Source: Bacillus sp. REN16 | GTDB lineage: Bacteria; Bacillota; Bacilli; Bacillales; Bacillaceae_L | Length of the DNA stretch: 53,947 nt | Assembly: GCF_020731355.1 (NCBI RefSeq) | Contig: NZ_JAJFZK010000019.1 | Location: forward strand, 1-53,947 | Direction of reading: 5' to 3' | Position numbers and translations under genes: made by a program | The notes under the pieces: model-generated | The model's database searches: none | Seen by the model: the letters and a program-made list of their open reading frames with translations, nothing else | What the model was told of the DNA's origin: nothing | Part shown: positions 34,370 to 43,707 of the stretch, in pieces | How positions within the stretch are numbered: position 1 is the first letter of the stretch | Layout of the letters: every line of letters begins with the position of its first letter

Positions 34370-34552
34370 TTTTTTTAGCTCCTCTTTTTAACTTTATTAT
34401 CGATTTCTTAACAATTTTCGAACAAAAGAATGATTAATTTTCAAACTATTAACTGGGAGGCTTCTTATAAAACAACTTCCTATTAGGATACTTTAATAAT
34501 TCTAGTAGTTATATTGGATTCCTTTTCGTAAAAGTTATGTACAAAATCACTA

Positions 34553-34756
34553 TCAAGGGTAGCTAGGAATTGTATGATTGCTAATACCTATTACTACATC
34601 TTCAAAGTCCGCCCACACATCCAATACCCTAGCTACTTCAGTACGGCGAGAATCGGTTTTATCTAGGTACGTTAAAATAAAACAAGCATCTAAATAAATA
34701 GATGCTCCAGAGAAGTCTTCAAAGTCTATTTGTTCACCATCAATGATAAAATCCAT
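34553..34756 (-). pseudogene. truncated PIN-domain toxin
   Basis: The frame carries the start of a PIN domain: ASIYLDACFILTYLDKTDSRRTEVARVLDVWAD and then VVIGISNHT, but it stops after 67 residues where a full PIN protein needs 130 or more. The catalytic acidic residues in the second half are missing. A site AAGGGAGATAAGT precedes the ATG. The upstream gene is probably its antitoxin. Confidence 0.65.
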
Positions 34757-34758
34757 AC

Positions 34759-34992
34759 TTATCTCCCTTGTTTATGTAAATCTGATAATGTACGGCCAAA
34801 CGCACCATAAACACCAATAGCATCTGAAATCTCAAGAGCACTACGTCTTTTCTTTTTTCTTTGAACCTCTTCTTCTGATCGGACACGTCTTGCTTTTTTT
34901 TCTGGCTTCGTTTGAGGAAAAGTAATCAAATGTACCACCTCTTCCGTATTTTTTGTATTTCTATCGTATCTCTTATTTCTATACTCGTCCAT
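34759..34992 (-). CDS. putative antitoxin/small basic protein next to the truncated PIN gene
   Basis: A 77-residue, lysine- and arginine-rich protein with no motif I can name. The C-terminal half (LEISDAIGVYGAFGRTLSDLHKQG) is less basic and may be the toxin-binding part. A GGAGGGGAATT site precedes the ATG, and its stop lies 2 bases before the PIN start, so the two genes form one operon. The pairing with a PIN fragment suggests an antitoxin. Confidence 0.55.
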   Translation of the reverse strand: MDEYRNKRYDRNTKNTEEVVHLITFPQTKPEKKARRVRSEEEVQRKKKRRSALEISDAIGVYGAFGRTLSDLHKQGR

Positions 34993-35310
34993 AATTCCCC
35001 TCCTTTTTGTGGAAAATTTTTAATATTATTTTCCCGCTTTTCTACACTTTAAAACTATGAGACATTTAGGCAATTATGATGATTATCATCCATTGTTACC
35101 GAAAATTAGAGGTTTTATAAGCATAAGGTAATTCTCACACTTTGTTGCAACAAATCAGGAGCTGTCCACTGGAACGAAATTTAAAGGATGAAAGTGGATG
35201 TTAGTAAATACCTGTTCCTTAAAACAAATTTAATTTGCACTGGGCTCAGGCCCTAATCTCCCTATTTGTACATAAGTTTTAGTTTCAATGACGCCCAAAT
35301 TTTGAAATAT

Positions 35311-35369
35311 AAAAAGAGCCAAAATAGCAAGTAACAAATCACAACTTGCATCTTTTAGGCTCTTTTTTC
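35311..35369. terminator. long bidirectional terminator-like hairpin
   Basis: AAAAAGAGCC and GGCTCTTTTTT are the outer arms, with a second internal pair GCAAGT/ACTTGC. Both strands end in T or A runs. No intact gene lies immediately on either side. Confidence 0.6.
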
Positions 35370-35459
35370 TTATGATTAATGTAGCTCTTGGGTTGAACCA
35401 CCGTAATTCTTTCATGCACCTGGTATCTGGCCCTGTATTCTCATTCATTCACCTTATAA

Positions 35460-36086
35460 TCAAGCTTCTAATTGTTTATAGATTTTTTTCACTCTTTTTA
35501 GTTGAGGAGCTGTTAGGTATGTATCTCTTTTACGTAACACATTCAAAAATGCCTCTTTATTTTCATCTGTAACAGCTAAAAGAGTGCTTTCTGCGTGCTG
35601 AGGAATTTCTTTTGTTCTGCAATTCTCAAGGTGAAGGAGCAGGAATGGAAAAATCGCATGATTGTTTTCCTTGCTAACTGCTGCAAGCTTCGCAAGTGTT
35701 AGAACCCCTTTATCAATTGTAATAACGGAACCCATTTTGATTGCATTTTTTATTGTGCTTACATGAGCCATAAGGGTTTCTGATGCTTCATCAGCAATCG
35801 TAGCTAATGCAGACATTGCCCCCCACACCATACGATTATTACGGCTCTTTAGCAACTCGATGAAATTCAAGGCATATTTGCTTATGAGCTCAGGTTTAAC
35901 TTGTCCAATTTCATAAGCTACTTTTATACAATCGTGTTGTATTTTTTTATCCTTGCAATATAGGTTTTCAATGATTTCTTCAATGGCTGCATGATTTTCC
36001 TCATTCGCAAACTTGTGTGCCAGCTCAATATTTGGTTCTTCATCATTTCTATTAAATTGTGAAGCTAATTGATTGACTACTGACAT
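35460..36086 (-). CDS. HEAT-repeat-like protein
   Basis: A 208-residue all-helical protein with a regular repeat of about 35-40 residues (HKFANEENHAAIEEIIEN; KDKKIQHDCIKVAYEIGQVKP; SRNNRMVWGAMSALATIADEA; TIDKGVLTLAKLAAVSKENN), typical of HEAT/ARM repeats. Such proteins are scaffolds or bind nucleic acid or protein; the partner is unknown. It follows TGGAGGATTAAT. Confidence 0.7.
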   Translation of the reverse strand: MSVVNQLASQFNRNDEEPNIELAHKFANEENHAAIEEIIENLYCKDKKIQHDCIKVAYEIGQVKPELISKYALNFIELLKSRNNRMVWGAMSALATIADEASETLMAHVSTIKNAIKMGSVITIDKGVLTLAKLAAVSKENNHAIFPFLLLHLENCRTKEIPQHAESTLLAVTDENKEAFLNVLRKRDTYLTAPQLKRVKKIYKQLEA

Positions 36087-36245
36087 ATTAATCCTCCATT
36101 TATCAGATCTTACTATTCATAGATAATGACTCATTGCAAGTAATCGTTTTACCTTTTAGTTACTTAACTTGGCCCTCAAAAATTAAACTTTTGTCTCACT
36201 GGTTACATATGTAACTATTTGTATAGTAATCTGTCTCTCAATGGT

Positions 36246-36866
36246 TTAACCAAAAATTAAACTAAAAACACGTTCATATGCATCATAAATTTTGTCTGCC
36301 TCTTCAGGTTGTTTGAACTCATCTCGATATTGACCGACATACAAATCCAATTCACGAAGATCAATTAAAATATTTACAAATACTTTTGGAACTTCTTCCC
36401 ACGAATAAATCTCGTCGATAATATCGGATAATTCATTGTAGATTCGTTCAAATTGTTGTTCATCGATTCCTTTGCCATCTTGAAGTTTTTTAAAAAAGTT
36501 TCCATTCTCGTTCATTCTCTCAATCAACCTGGCCATCACTCTGGCTTTTTCAGGTTCTATTTCACCGTTATCTTTCGTACATCTTTGAATCATCTTTTTG
36601 GTATTTTCGGCTGCTTTCCTAATATGGACGGATTCTTCACCGCCATATATTAGCGAAAAGTTGTAAAGTTCATCATATAGTCCAACTAATGTATGGACGA
36701 CCTCTCCCGGTATACTTGTGCGACTCTCCCATTCATCCGCACAAACGGTGAGTGCCTTAACTAACTTCTCATACTCCTTTTCATGGAAACTATTTCCCAT
36801 TCTTAGCTCAACGAGTACATTTATTTCAGCCTGTTCAAAGACGTCTATGATCTCTTTGTCCTTCAC
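36246..36866 (-). CDS. hypothetical protein, 206 aa
   Basis: A soluble, mostly helical, acidic protein of 206 residues with no family I recognise. It starts at a GTG with AGAGGAGAG just upstream. Acidic residues are spread along its length, and there is no signal or membrane segment. A GGGACGG-type hairpin repeat lies immediately upstream. Confidence 0.6.
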   Translation of the reverse strand: MKDKEIIDVFEQAEINVLVELRMGNSFHEKEYEKLVKALTVCADEWESRTSIPGEVVHTLVGLYDELYNFSLIYGGEESVHIRKAAENTKKMIQRCTKDNGEIEPEKARVMARLIERMNENGNFFKKLQDGKGIDEQQFERIYNELSDIIDEIYSWEEVPKVFVNILIDLRELDLYVGQYRDEFKQPEEADKIYDAYERVFSLIFG

Positions 36867-36898
36867 CGTCTCACTCTCCTCTGAAGGTTGGAAAAACG

Positions 36899-36944
36899 AA
36901 GGAACGGCTGCGGCGTTTCAAGGTGAAACGTTGGAACCGTCCCT
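36899..36944. repeat. GGGACGG-type imperfect hairpin repeat
   Basis: AGGAACGG and CCGTCCCT flank a GCGTTTC-AAGGT-GAAACG hairpin. The outer arms are imperfect with G-T pairs. It is intergenic and resembles other short palindromic elements of Bacillaceae. Confidence 0.55.
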
Positions 36945-36949
36945 CTGTT

Positions 36950-37435
36950 CTACTTTTTAACAATCGGTATATAAATATCAAAATGCGGATCACTAGGGTC
37001 CTGTTCAATTGGATAATGTTCATGTTTTATTGGCATATAAGGATCGTAGTAATCTACACCTGGTTCTCTATATGCAGTATATTCACTATCAAATAACCAT
37101 TTATGTAGATCCGTATACGTCTTTTGTATATTCTCTCCTTTGTTATGAGTTGTCTTCACATAAGTCCATTCAGGAACCTTTATTTCAATCATGCCATCAG
37201 GAATTTCCTGATTCGTACTGACTTCAAATACCGCATAATGAACGAAACCGTTTTCAATGACATGATAAGAAAGACCTAACTGAACATGGGGATTCACCTT
37301 GTAATCTAGCTCATTGGCGCGTTCTTCCATTTGCCGAATCACATTTTTTAAACTCGGTACAATTTGAGAAAATGTACCCTCCCATTTTAATCCTGCTGCC
37401 CGATAGCTTGGTAATGTAATTATTTCATAGCTCAC
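36950..37435 (-). CDS. GyrI-like effector-binding domain protein
   Basis: A 161-residue stand-alone GyrI-like/AraC effector-binding domain. The start MSYEIITLPSYRAAGLKWEGTF and the later YHVIENGFVHYAVFEV and WTYVKTTHNKG segments are typical. Members bind small hydrophobic ligands or inhibit gyrase-like targets; no DNA-binding domain is fused here. It starts at GTG after AAGGAGGAAATAAA. Confidence 0.75.
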   Translation of the reverse strand: MSYEIITLPSYRAAGLKWEGTFSQIVPSLKNVIRQMEERANELDYKVNPHVQLGLSYHVIENGFVHYAVFEVSTNQEIPDGMIEIKVPEWTYVKTTHNKGENIQKTYTDLHKWLFDSEYTAYREPGVDYYDPYMPIKHEHYPIEQDPSDPHFDIYIPIVKK

Positions 37436-37827
37436 TTTATTTCCTCCTTCTTTAAAAAAGTGTTATAAGTTTCCTAGTTTACAGTTTTCAATCACTACGG
37501 TGTCTAATCTACTACTTATTTTATCATCTTCAATAACCCAATACATAATGTAAAATGGAAGATGGTTCCAGCATGATAAGGTGAATCGTATCCGAGTAGT
37601 TTCACTTTTCTCATGTCCCATCTAATTCTGTATCACTACAATTGGTGCCCATTATTTAGTAAGTGAGTCGCATAGCTGTGTATTAGTTGGTGCTGAATTA
37701 CAATGTTTTTACCTGCCCGTTTTGATATTCGTTTATCGTAAAACAACTCCTATTAATAACGAAACTTCTTGGTATTTAGATACTGCCAACCAATCTTCCG
37801 ACCTAACATATTCCTTTTCTTTATAAC
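37436..37827. other. interval with no recognised gene
   Basis: I see no gene with a ribosome site in this stretch. Only AT-rich sequence is visible before the terminator of the diguanylate cyclase gene. Confidence 0.4.
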
Positions 37828-37856
37828 AAAAAAAACGACACATTCATGTCGTTTTG
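37828..37856 (-). terminator. terminator of the diguanylate cyclase operon
   Basis: On the minus strand AAAACGAC and GTCGTTTT form an 8-bp stem, followed by TTTT, about 30 bases after the cyclase stop. Confidence 0.75.
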
Positions 37857-37887
37857 AAAGTATAGCCTTGAAAGGAGGAATCCCTAT

Positions 37888-38949
37888 TCAACTATCATAG
37901 ATTTGATAAAGGGTATTCGTTTTCTTAGCGTGGTACATGGCCAAATCCGCATGGCGAAGGAGTAACTCCATATCTACGCCGTGTTCCGGATAAAAGACAA
38001 CCCCTATATTTGTTGTGATATTGGCAATTGAATTTGCGATATAGATTGACCGCTTAATAACTTCCGCAATCTGATTTGCGAATTCTTGTATTTCTTCCTC
38101 GTTTTTTCGTCCGGATAGAACAACGGCAAATTCATCTCCACCCAATCTGTAGACGAGACCAGTAGAACCTAACACTCCGCTTAATCAGGCAGTTACTTTA
38201 ATTAGCACAAGATCTCCAGCTTGATGACCGGATGAATCATTCACAGTTTTAAGGCCATGTAAATCTAAATACATAATGGTAAACCTTGAGTCTTTTTCGA
38301 TCTCTTCTTGTAAATCAATTTGGAATTTAAGACGGTTTGGTAAGTCCGTTAACGTATCATAGTAGGCCCGATACCTGATTAAATCGTCTTCCTTCTTTTT
38401 CTTTGTGACATCCCAAAACACAACTTGAATAGCGGATTCTCCGTTCAATTGGATGTGTATTCCATTTACCTCAACTAAATCAATATCTTGTCCATATGGC
38501 AGTAGAAAAGACTCTGATTCAAAATTTAAAAGGGGTACCTTTAAACTTTGATAGCTTCTGTTTTTTGATAGAACAAAAACTCCTAAAATATCAAATGTCG
38601 TTCCATTAATATAGGTCTTGGATAAATAACTATTTACAATAAACTCATCCTGCATAAAATCAGAACGACTCTGATGGGAGTCCTTCCTTAAGATTCCCAT
38701 CACTTGATTTGAATTCATAAGTAGATCAGGCAGTTTTCGAATTTCTGTTAGTTGATTAGCAATATTGCCATTTGCCTGTTCTAATAACTCTGGTATATAC
38801 TCTCCTACCTGTTCCTCAATTGAAACCGTATATTGTTTGTAGGCAATATAACCAAGCAAGGATATTGGAATAACAGTCAAAAAAACATAGGTCACTAACA
38901 ATTTTGTTTGTAACCGGAAGTCTTTAAATTTCAACCACTTAAAAATCAT
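37888..38949 (-). pseudogene. GGDEF diguanylate cyclase interrupted by an in-frame TGA
   Basis: A membrane sensor with one N-terminal transmembrane helix (LLVTYVFLTVIPISLLGYIA), an extracytoplasmic region, and a C-terminal GGDEF domain that would make c-di-GMP. The active-site loop RLGGDEF and the nearby LPNRLKF start of the domain are intact. However, a TGA at 38185-38187 interrupts the frame, and translation resumes in the same frame (LSGVLGSTGLVYRLGGDEF). A CGA to TGA change is the simplest cause. It overlaps the sugar-binding lipoprotein gene by 11 bases. Confidence 0.8.
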
Positions 38950-39979
38950 ACTCATCCACATTCTCTTTCGTAAAGTCAATCGGTTCATCCATGATCACCA
39001 CATCCCCAATCAATCGAATCTTTCCAACTGATTCTACATGCTGATGATCGTATGGCAGTACTTTCTTCGCTGCATTTTTAGCTAAAGCAACCGTCAAATA
39101 TCCTAGTTTCTTTGGACTCCAAAGGGTTACAATTTGTGCCGATCCTTCTTTTAAATATTTATTCATCGGATTCGGTGGAGATAAACCGACAACCGCTACC
39201 TCTCCAGCCTTTCCTAGCTCCTTCACAGCTTGTGCAGCAGCTGGTGGTCCAACCGATGAGTTACCAATTATCCCTTTTAAGTTTGGGTGTGTTTCTAATA
39301 GTTCAATTGCCTTCGTATATGCTTTTTGTGGATTATCATCATTGGCAACAATATCAACAAGAGTCATATTCGGATAATATTCCTCTCGCTGAATTTGGAT
39401 CCATTTTATCCATTCATTTAAATTCGCTGCTGAAAGAGCACCAGTCAAAATAGCAAATTCTCCTTCTTCACCCGTATTCCAAGCAAGCATGTCCATTAAA
39501 TGACGACCTAGTGTTTCCGGATCGACCATATTAATGAAGAAACTCCTTGCCTCAGGTAATGCGTCCGAATCCCAAGTAATCACGTGAATCCCTTTTCTTT
39601 TTGCTTCGATTAATATAGGAGTAACCTTTTCCGGATCATTCGCAGATACGGCGATAACATCTACTTTTTCATTGATCAACTCCCTTATAATCGCGATTTG
39701 CATATTGGGATCAGCGAGAGTAGGTCCACGATAAATCACATTTACATCAAGATCCTTACCCGCTTCTAATGCCCCCTCCTCAACAGCATTGAAATAGGGA
39801 ATATTAATTACCTTTGGCACAATAGCAATGGTCAGAGTTAGCCCATTTATATTTTCATCGTCTTCGTAAGGAACCTCTCCTCGATTAAACACAACTTCAT
39901 ACTTACTATTATGAACATTCATCCCTGAGCAACCGCCTACAATTATCAAGATACAAAATATTCTGAAATATAAAAACAC
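38939..39979 (-). CDS. sugar/autoinducer-type ABC substrate-binding lipoprotein
   Basis: A 346-residue periplasmic-binding protein of the RbsB/LsrB type with a lipobox (IIVGGC, Cys17), so it is anchored in the membrane. Strands LTIAIVPKVINIPYF and VDVIAVSANDPEKV, and IGNSSVGPPAAAQAVKEL, resemble rhamnose/AI-2 binding proteins. No permease or ATPase gene is adjacent; instead its 3' end overlaps a membrane diguanylate cyclase gene. It probably acts as the ligand sensor for that protein. It starts at GTG after AGGTGAAG. Confidence 0.8.
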   Translation of the reverse strand: MFLYFRIFCILIIVGGCSGMNVHNSKYEVVFNRGEVPYEDDENINGLTLTIAIVPKVINIPYFNAVEEGALEAGKDLDVNVIYRGPTLADPNMQIAIIRELINEKVDVIAVSANDPEKVTPILIEAKRKGIHVITWDSDALPEARSFFINMVDPETLGRHLMDMLAWNTGEEGEFAILTGALSAANLNEWIKWIQIQREEYYPNMTLVDIVANDDNPQKAYTKAIELLETHPNLKGIIGNSSVGPPAAAQAVKELGKAGEVAVVGLSPPNPMNKYLKEGSAQIVTLWSPKKLGYLTVALAKNAAKKVLPYDHQHVESVGKIRLIGDVVIMDEPIDFTKENVDEYDF

Positions 39980-40306
39980 AGAACTTCACCTGCTGCCATT
40001 GTATAATTTTTTATCATACATATATTACTATCAATTATATAATAGAATTAAAGTTTAATGAAACAAATACTACTATTCTAATTTGTTTCTACTTTGAGAG
40101 AACCTGTCTCTTTTTTCAAAAAAAGTGCCTGACCCCAATACGATAATACACTACCGCATTGGCCCAGACCCCTGAACTTTCAATTTGATTATTCAGTTAC
40201 TCCTTATAATAAAACGGACTCAAATTCATGATTAGTACTTCGAATGGCTTTGCCATCTCTAGCAACTCTAATATTTCCACATAGAAGGTTAGGCACTAGA
40301 TTCCAA
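39980..40306. other. intergenic region with a hairpin repeat
   Basis: Only the GTGCCTG-type repeat (copy 4) is recognisable here; I see no gene. Confidence 0.4.
40125..40174. repeat. GTGCCTG-type repeat, copy 4
   Basis: GTGCCTGACCCC, then the core ATACGATAATACACTACC, then CATTGGCCCAGACCCCTGA. It matches copy 1 (416-464) in core and order more closely than copies 2 and 3, but its right arm is degraded. Confidence 0.65.
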
Positions 40307-40774
40307 TCAACCATATCTTTTTATTTTCTCATTCAAATACTGTACTCCATATAATAAATAGGCTTTATAGTGTATATAGAAAAAGAATTGAGTACGATTT
40401 AATCGATTTAGACGTATGATTTTAAGTTTTTTGAGAACATCCATGAAAAGAAAAGCAAAAAGTCCATCAGCCATCACATTAAGCACCAAATACTTTTTAA
40501 AGTTTCCATATGAAAATTTCAATAACCACATAGATAATGGCATATAAGGACCAACACTAAATGGAAGTTCATCCCTTATAAATGATTTTGGCTTATCGTA
40601 AAACTTCCACCACTTCCTCTTATGTCCATACAAATGATTGATGATCTCAAAAATAACAATGAAAACACCTGATACAGAATAACGTTTTACGCTTCGTTTT
40701 CCCATGAACAACAACGATAACCATGGAATTATGATGATAGAAAGATTAAATATTCGATGCTTTCTAGATGCCAT
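40307..40774 (-). CDS. small membrane protein of unknown function
   Basis: A 155-residue protein with two or three hydrophobic segments (LSIIIIPWLSLLFMG, VFIVIFEIINHLYG, LNVMADGLFAFLFMDV). Proteins of this shape are found in many Bacillaceae. The start MASRKHRIFNLS follows GAGGTGATG. No catalytic motif is visible. Confidence 0.7.
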   Translation of the reverse strand: MASRKHRIFNLSIIIIPWLSLLFMGKRSVKRYSVSGVFIVIFEIINHLYGHKRKWWKFYDKPKSFIRDELPFSVGPYMPLSMWLLKFSYGNFKKYLVLNVMADGLFAFLFMDVLKKLKIIRLNRLNRTQFFFYIHYKAYLLYGVQYLNEKIKRYG

Positions 40775-40937
40775 AAGTTACATCACCTCAACATTATTTT
40801 TACTCCTGTTGTTTTAAACTATCCAATATCAAGAATAAAATTCCACTCATTATCAGGCCTATTATCAAGCTTTCAAGTCTTATTAAAACACCCTATCAAT
40901 AATATGATAGAATCTTTTGAGGGAGGTGGTTGCAACG

Positions 40938-41255
40938 ATGGAAATCATTTTAATCTCGGTTATTGTTCTGGTAGTGGCTTCATTCATAAATAGGGTATAC
41001 AAAAAAGTGAATATAGATCAATATTCTCCAATTTGGGAATACTTTGCAAAATCCTTTTTCTATGGAATAATCACAGTCTTTACAATGTACTATGGGAAAG
41101 ATTCGCTAACGGAACTTTCTCCGCTTGAATGGGCCATTATTGGAGTGTCTGCAATCGAAGGAACAGGGAACTATATTAATTATGTAAAAGAATCAAAGAA
41201 GCGTAAGTTGAAAAAAAGTGAAAAACAAAACGCGGGTTTAGATTTGGACCGCTAA
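40938..41255 (+). CDS. small membrane protein, 105 aa
   Basis: A small protein with an N-terminal hydrophobic helix (IILISVIVLVVASFI), a second hydrophobic stretch (FFYGIITVFTMYYG) and a lysine-rich C-terminal tail, typical of tail-anchored or two-helix membrane proteins. The start at 40938 follows GGGAGGTGG at a good distance; the longer frame to 40917 is less likely. A terminator follows at 41297. Function is unknown. Confidence 0.7.
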   Translation: MEIILISVIVLVVASFINRVYKKVNIDQYSPIWEYFAKSFFYGIITVFTMYYGKDSLTELSPLEWAIIGVSAIEGTGNYINYVKESKKRKLKKSEKQNAGLDLDR

Positions 41256-41296
41256 ATGTTCATATAATGAAAAATCTTATATCCATACATAAAATA

Positions 41297-41330
41297 TGAC
41301 CTATCCTTTTATCGGACAGGTCATTTTTCA
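41297..41330 (+). terminator. terminator after the 105-residue membrane protein gene
   Basis: TGACCTATCC and GGACAGGTCA pair with one mismatch, followed by TTTTTC. Confidence 0.75.
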
Positions 41331-41490
41331 TAGTCTATGAATCTTGTAAGTCTTAGGTTACGGTCATAGTGACTCCCCAAATGGTCGGCCTTCTTGTCCG
41401 TAACCGATTTTCTTTCCAAATTAAGTTTAAGTATAATTGGAATGACGCAATTCTTAACAAATTCGATTAAGCATTTTGGGAGGAAAGAAC

Positions 41491-41814
41491 GTGAATCCGA
41501 CAGTATCTATCATTTTTGAACAAAAGCCTGAACAGTGGGGACTTAGAGGAGATCCTTATTTATGGGATGACCTTCAAACAGCCTTCGCTATGGTTCCATT
41601 ACCTTGCTCAGAATCACAGTTTACCCAACTTTTAAAAAGGTACTTTGAGGAACTGACCAATCATCCATTTGATTCAGAAACTGATTTTTTCATAGTGGAG
41701 AAATACGCTCACGGAGGAATCTCAAGTGGGGGGATCAGTATGGAGTTTTGGGAAATGAGGGCTTTACCACTTCTCATGAATCGATTAAAAAACGAGAACA
41801 AAGGCTTCCAATAA
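41491..41814 (+). CDS. hypothetical protein, 107 aa
   Basis: A 107-residue soluble protein beginning MNPTVSIIFEQKPEQWGLRG. I do not recognise it. A GGGAGGAAAGAAC site precedes a GTG start; the ATG-less longer frame to 41476 is not needed. It contains aromatic and acidic residues spread evenly and no motif. Confidence 0.65.
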   Translation: MNPTVSIIFEQKPEQWGLRGDPYLWDDLQTAFAMVPLPCSESQFTQLLKRYFEELTNHPFDSETDFFIVEKYAHGGISSGGISMEFWEMRALPLLMNRLKNENKGFQ

Positions 41815-41912
41815 ATTTGGTACGGAACAGGTGACTTGGCAGTAACTAAAGATGGGGAAAGTTAATAGGCTTATGATGCAATTTTGGCTGCGTTACTTTT
41901 AAAATCGATAAC

Positions 41913-41941
41913 AAAAAGACCCCACTGGTTTGGGTGGAGTC
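41913..41941 (-). terminator. terminator of the ThuA-like gene
   Basis: On the minus strand GACTCCAC and GTGGGGTC form a stem with a G-T pair, followed by TTTTTG. Confidence 0.7.
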
Positions 41942-41986
41942 ATAATTCAGAAGACTATGAGTCTGCATTTATACTGATGTTACCCA

Positions 41987-42652
41987 TCAAGCAAGCTTCC
42001 CACAACACCACGTAAGCGAACTGAACAATAAATTAGTAAATTCATCGTGTAAGAGCCCTTCTTCAGTATGGGAAGGGGTTAAACAAATCACACGTCCTTT
42101 TCCATATTCATGCTTCCAACCTGCTACTGTTTTACCTTTTTCTGAAATTGCATGAAGGAATACATTTGTTTTCCTTTCCTCACAGGTTACAAAATAATGC
42201 TCATCTCTCACATTATATGCGGCATCTAATATCCGTAAATTGTCATCGGTATTATTCCATTGATAGGCAACATCCAGAAGCTCACTTGGATGAAAATCAA
42301 ACTTCCCTTTTACCATTGAGTAATAGTCTTCTCGCACCTCATACGAAGACAAACCGGAATGCCAGACAAGCCATCCCCCTCCTGAATGAACATATTCACA
42401 AATTTGTTTCTCAAGTTTCTCATCCATCCAGTATTCCACATTTTCCGCTGTCGGGTTTCGTTTGTTTTGTTTTGATAGAATCACTGCATCTGGCTTTTCT
42501 TGAAGTTTCTCTGCCAGCTGTTCTACCTCGATATACTCAATCCTCAAAACGCCCGATTCCAGCTTTAGTTTCTCCATAGCCTTCATGAGTGACTTCTGAA
42601 GTAATCGCTTATCATGATAATGGTCCCCTAAGAGGGCTATTATTTTTTTCAT
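41987..42652 (-). CDS. ThuA-like domain protein
   Basis: A 221-residue protein of the ThuA/glutamine-amidotransferase-like group. It begins MKKIIALLGDHYHDKRLL and shows HSGGGWLVWHSGLSSYE and, near the end, GRVICLTPSHTEEGLLHDEF. The family is linked to sugar (for example trehalose) utilisation, but most members are uncharacterised. The start at 42652 follows TGGAGGATAAGT; the track to 42694 is not needed. Confidence 0.75.
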   Translation of the reverse strand: MKKIIALLGDHYHDKRLLQKSLMKAMEKLKLESGVLRIEYIEVEQLAEKLQEKPDAVILSKQNKRNPTAENVEYWMDEKLEKQICEYVHSGGGWLVWHSGLSSYEVREDYYSMVKGKFDFHPSELLDVAYQWNNTDDNLRILDAAYNVRDEHYFVTCEERKTNVFLHAISEKGKTVAGWKHEYGKGRVICLTPSHTEEGLLHDEFTNLLFSSLTWCCGKLA

Positions 42653-42713
42653 ACTTATCCTCCAGCAAATTGAATTTATAAAAAGAAACTCCATTACTCC
42701 AATAGATAGGTCC

Positions 42714-43610
42714 TTATCGGCACTTCTGTGAATCTGACATCTTGTTTTTGATTACGTTATCGAGTTCTTCTATACTGTTTCTTTGCTCCGCTGAGCCATG
42801 CCTTGACTTTCTCTTTGTAATTTCCTTGTATGAAATCTGGTTCGTATTCCCCCATTTCTTCCAGGGCACTTTATCGTATTTATGGTGCTGGTAATACTTC
42901 CATGGATGGAGACTCCCCGGCGCATAATTATACGTGCCCATGTTAACCGGATCGTTTACCATCTGACCCGTCTCAGCATGATAGACAACTTCAAATCGAC
43001 CATTTGCTGATATAAACTTTACATTGTACCCAGCGTCATATTCACTTACCTCATACCGGTGATATCTAGCACTGAATAGCTGCCATTTTCCACATGCCAC
43101 TCGTTCAATCATTTCTTCTAATTGTTCAGGCGCTTCTCCATATCGGTTCAGTTCATTGCGAAAATAATGAATCTCTTCCGTGAGATAAGGGAGTTGTTTG
43201 ACATATTGATCAAATGTCTCAAAATAAAGATCAAAATGCTTATGCCCACTCAGAAGGTTTTCGTAGTCCTTAAGATCTTGCATCATTTGCGTTAGGATGG
43301 CGTGTGATGAAATGGCTTTGGATGTATCAAATAGATACCACTTTCGATGTTCAGCGCGAATCTGGTCATACTGCTCTGAGAGCTCTGAAAAGTATGCCTC
43401 CGATAAAAAATCGGCCTTGATCTCCACAGGCACAATTGGATATACAAAGTCTTTCTCTAGTCGATGGTATCCGTATGTCAACACTACAAACAGGGAAATA
43501 AGAAAGATAAGAACCGTTTTGGTTGACCGACTTTTGATTTCTATCCTAATTTTCCGCCCCTCCTCTTCTCCCAATTTCGATCTAAACATCAATTGACCTG
43601 CATTTTTCAA
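42714..43610 (-). CDS. hypothetical protein with an N-terminal membrane anchor
   Basis: A 298-residue protein (or 291 from the ATG at 43589) with an N-terminal hydrophobic helix (TVLIFLISLFVVLTYGYH) and a large outside-facing part rich in tyrosine and charged residues (EHRKWYLFDTSKAIS; NVKFISANGRFEVVYHAE). I do not recognise it. Upstream lies a DUF2812/PadR pair in the same direction. Confidence 0.6.
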   Translation of the reverse strand: MKNAGQLMFRSKLGEEEGRKIRIEIKSRSTKTVLIFLISLFVVLTYGYHRLEKDFVYPIVPVEIKADFLSEAYFSELSEQYDQIRAEHRKWYLFDTSKAISSHAILTQMMQDLKDYENLLSGHKHFDLYFETFDQYVKQLPYLTEEIHYFRNELNRYGEAPEQLEEMIERVACGKWQLFSARYHRYEVSEYDAGYNVKFISANGRFEVVYHAETGQMVNDPVNMGTYNYAPGSLHPWKYYQHHKYDKVPWKKWGNTNQISYKEITKRKSRHGSAEQRNSIEELDNVIKNKMSDSQKCR

Positions 43611-43707
43611 AACTCTTGCCCAATGATGAAATGCAGGGCGCTCTTTCCCGGCTGTGGTAGATTCATTTACTTCTTTGAAATAAGTTCAAAATTAACTCTA
43701 TACCCTT

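Noticed and set aside
38939..39979. Complete ABC sugar transporter locus
   Set aside because: No permease or ATPase gene is near; the partner is a diguanylate cyclase gene.
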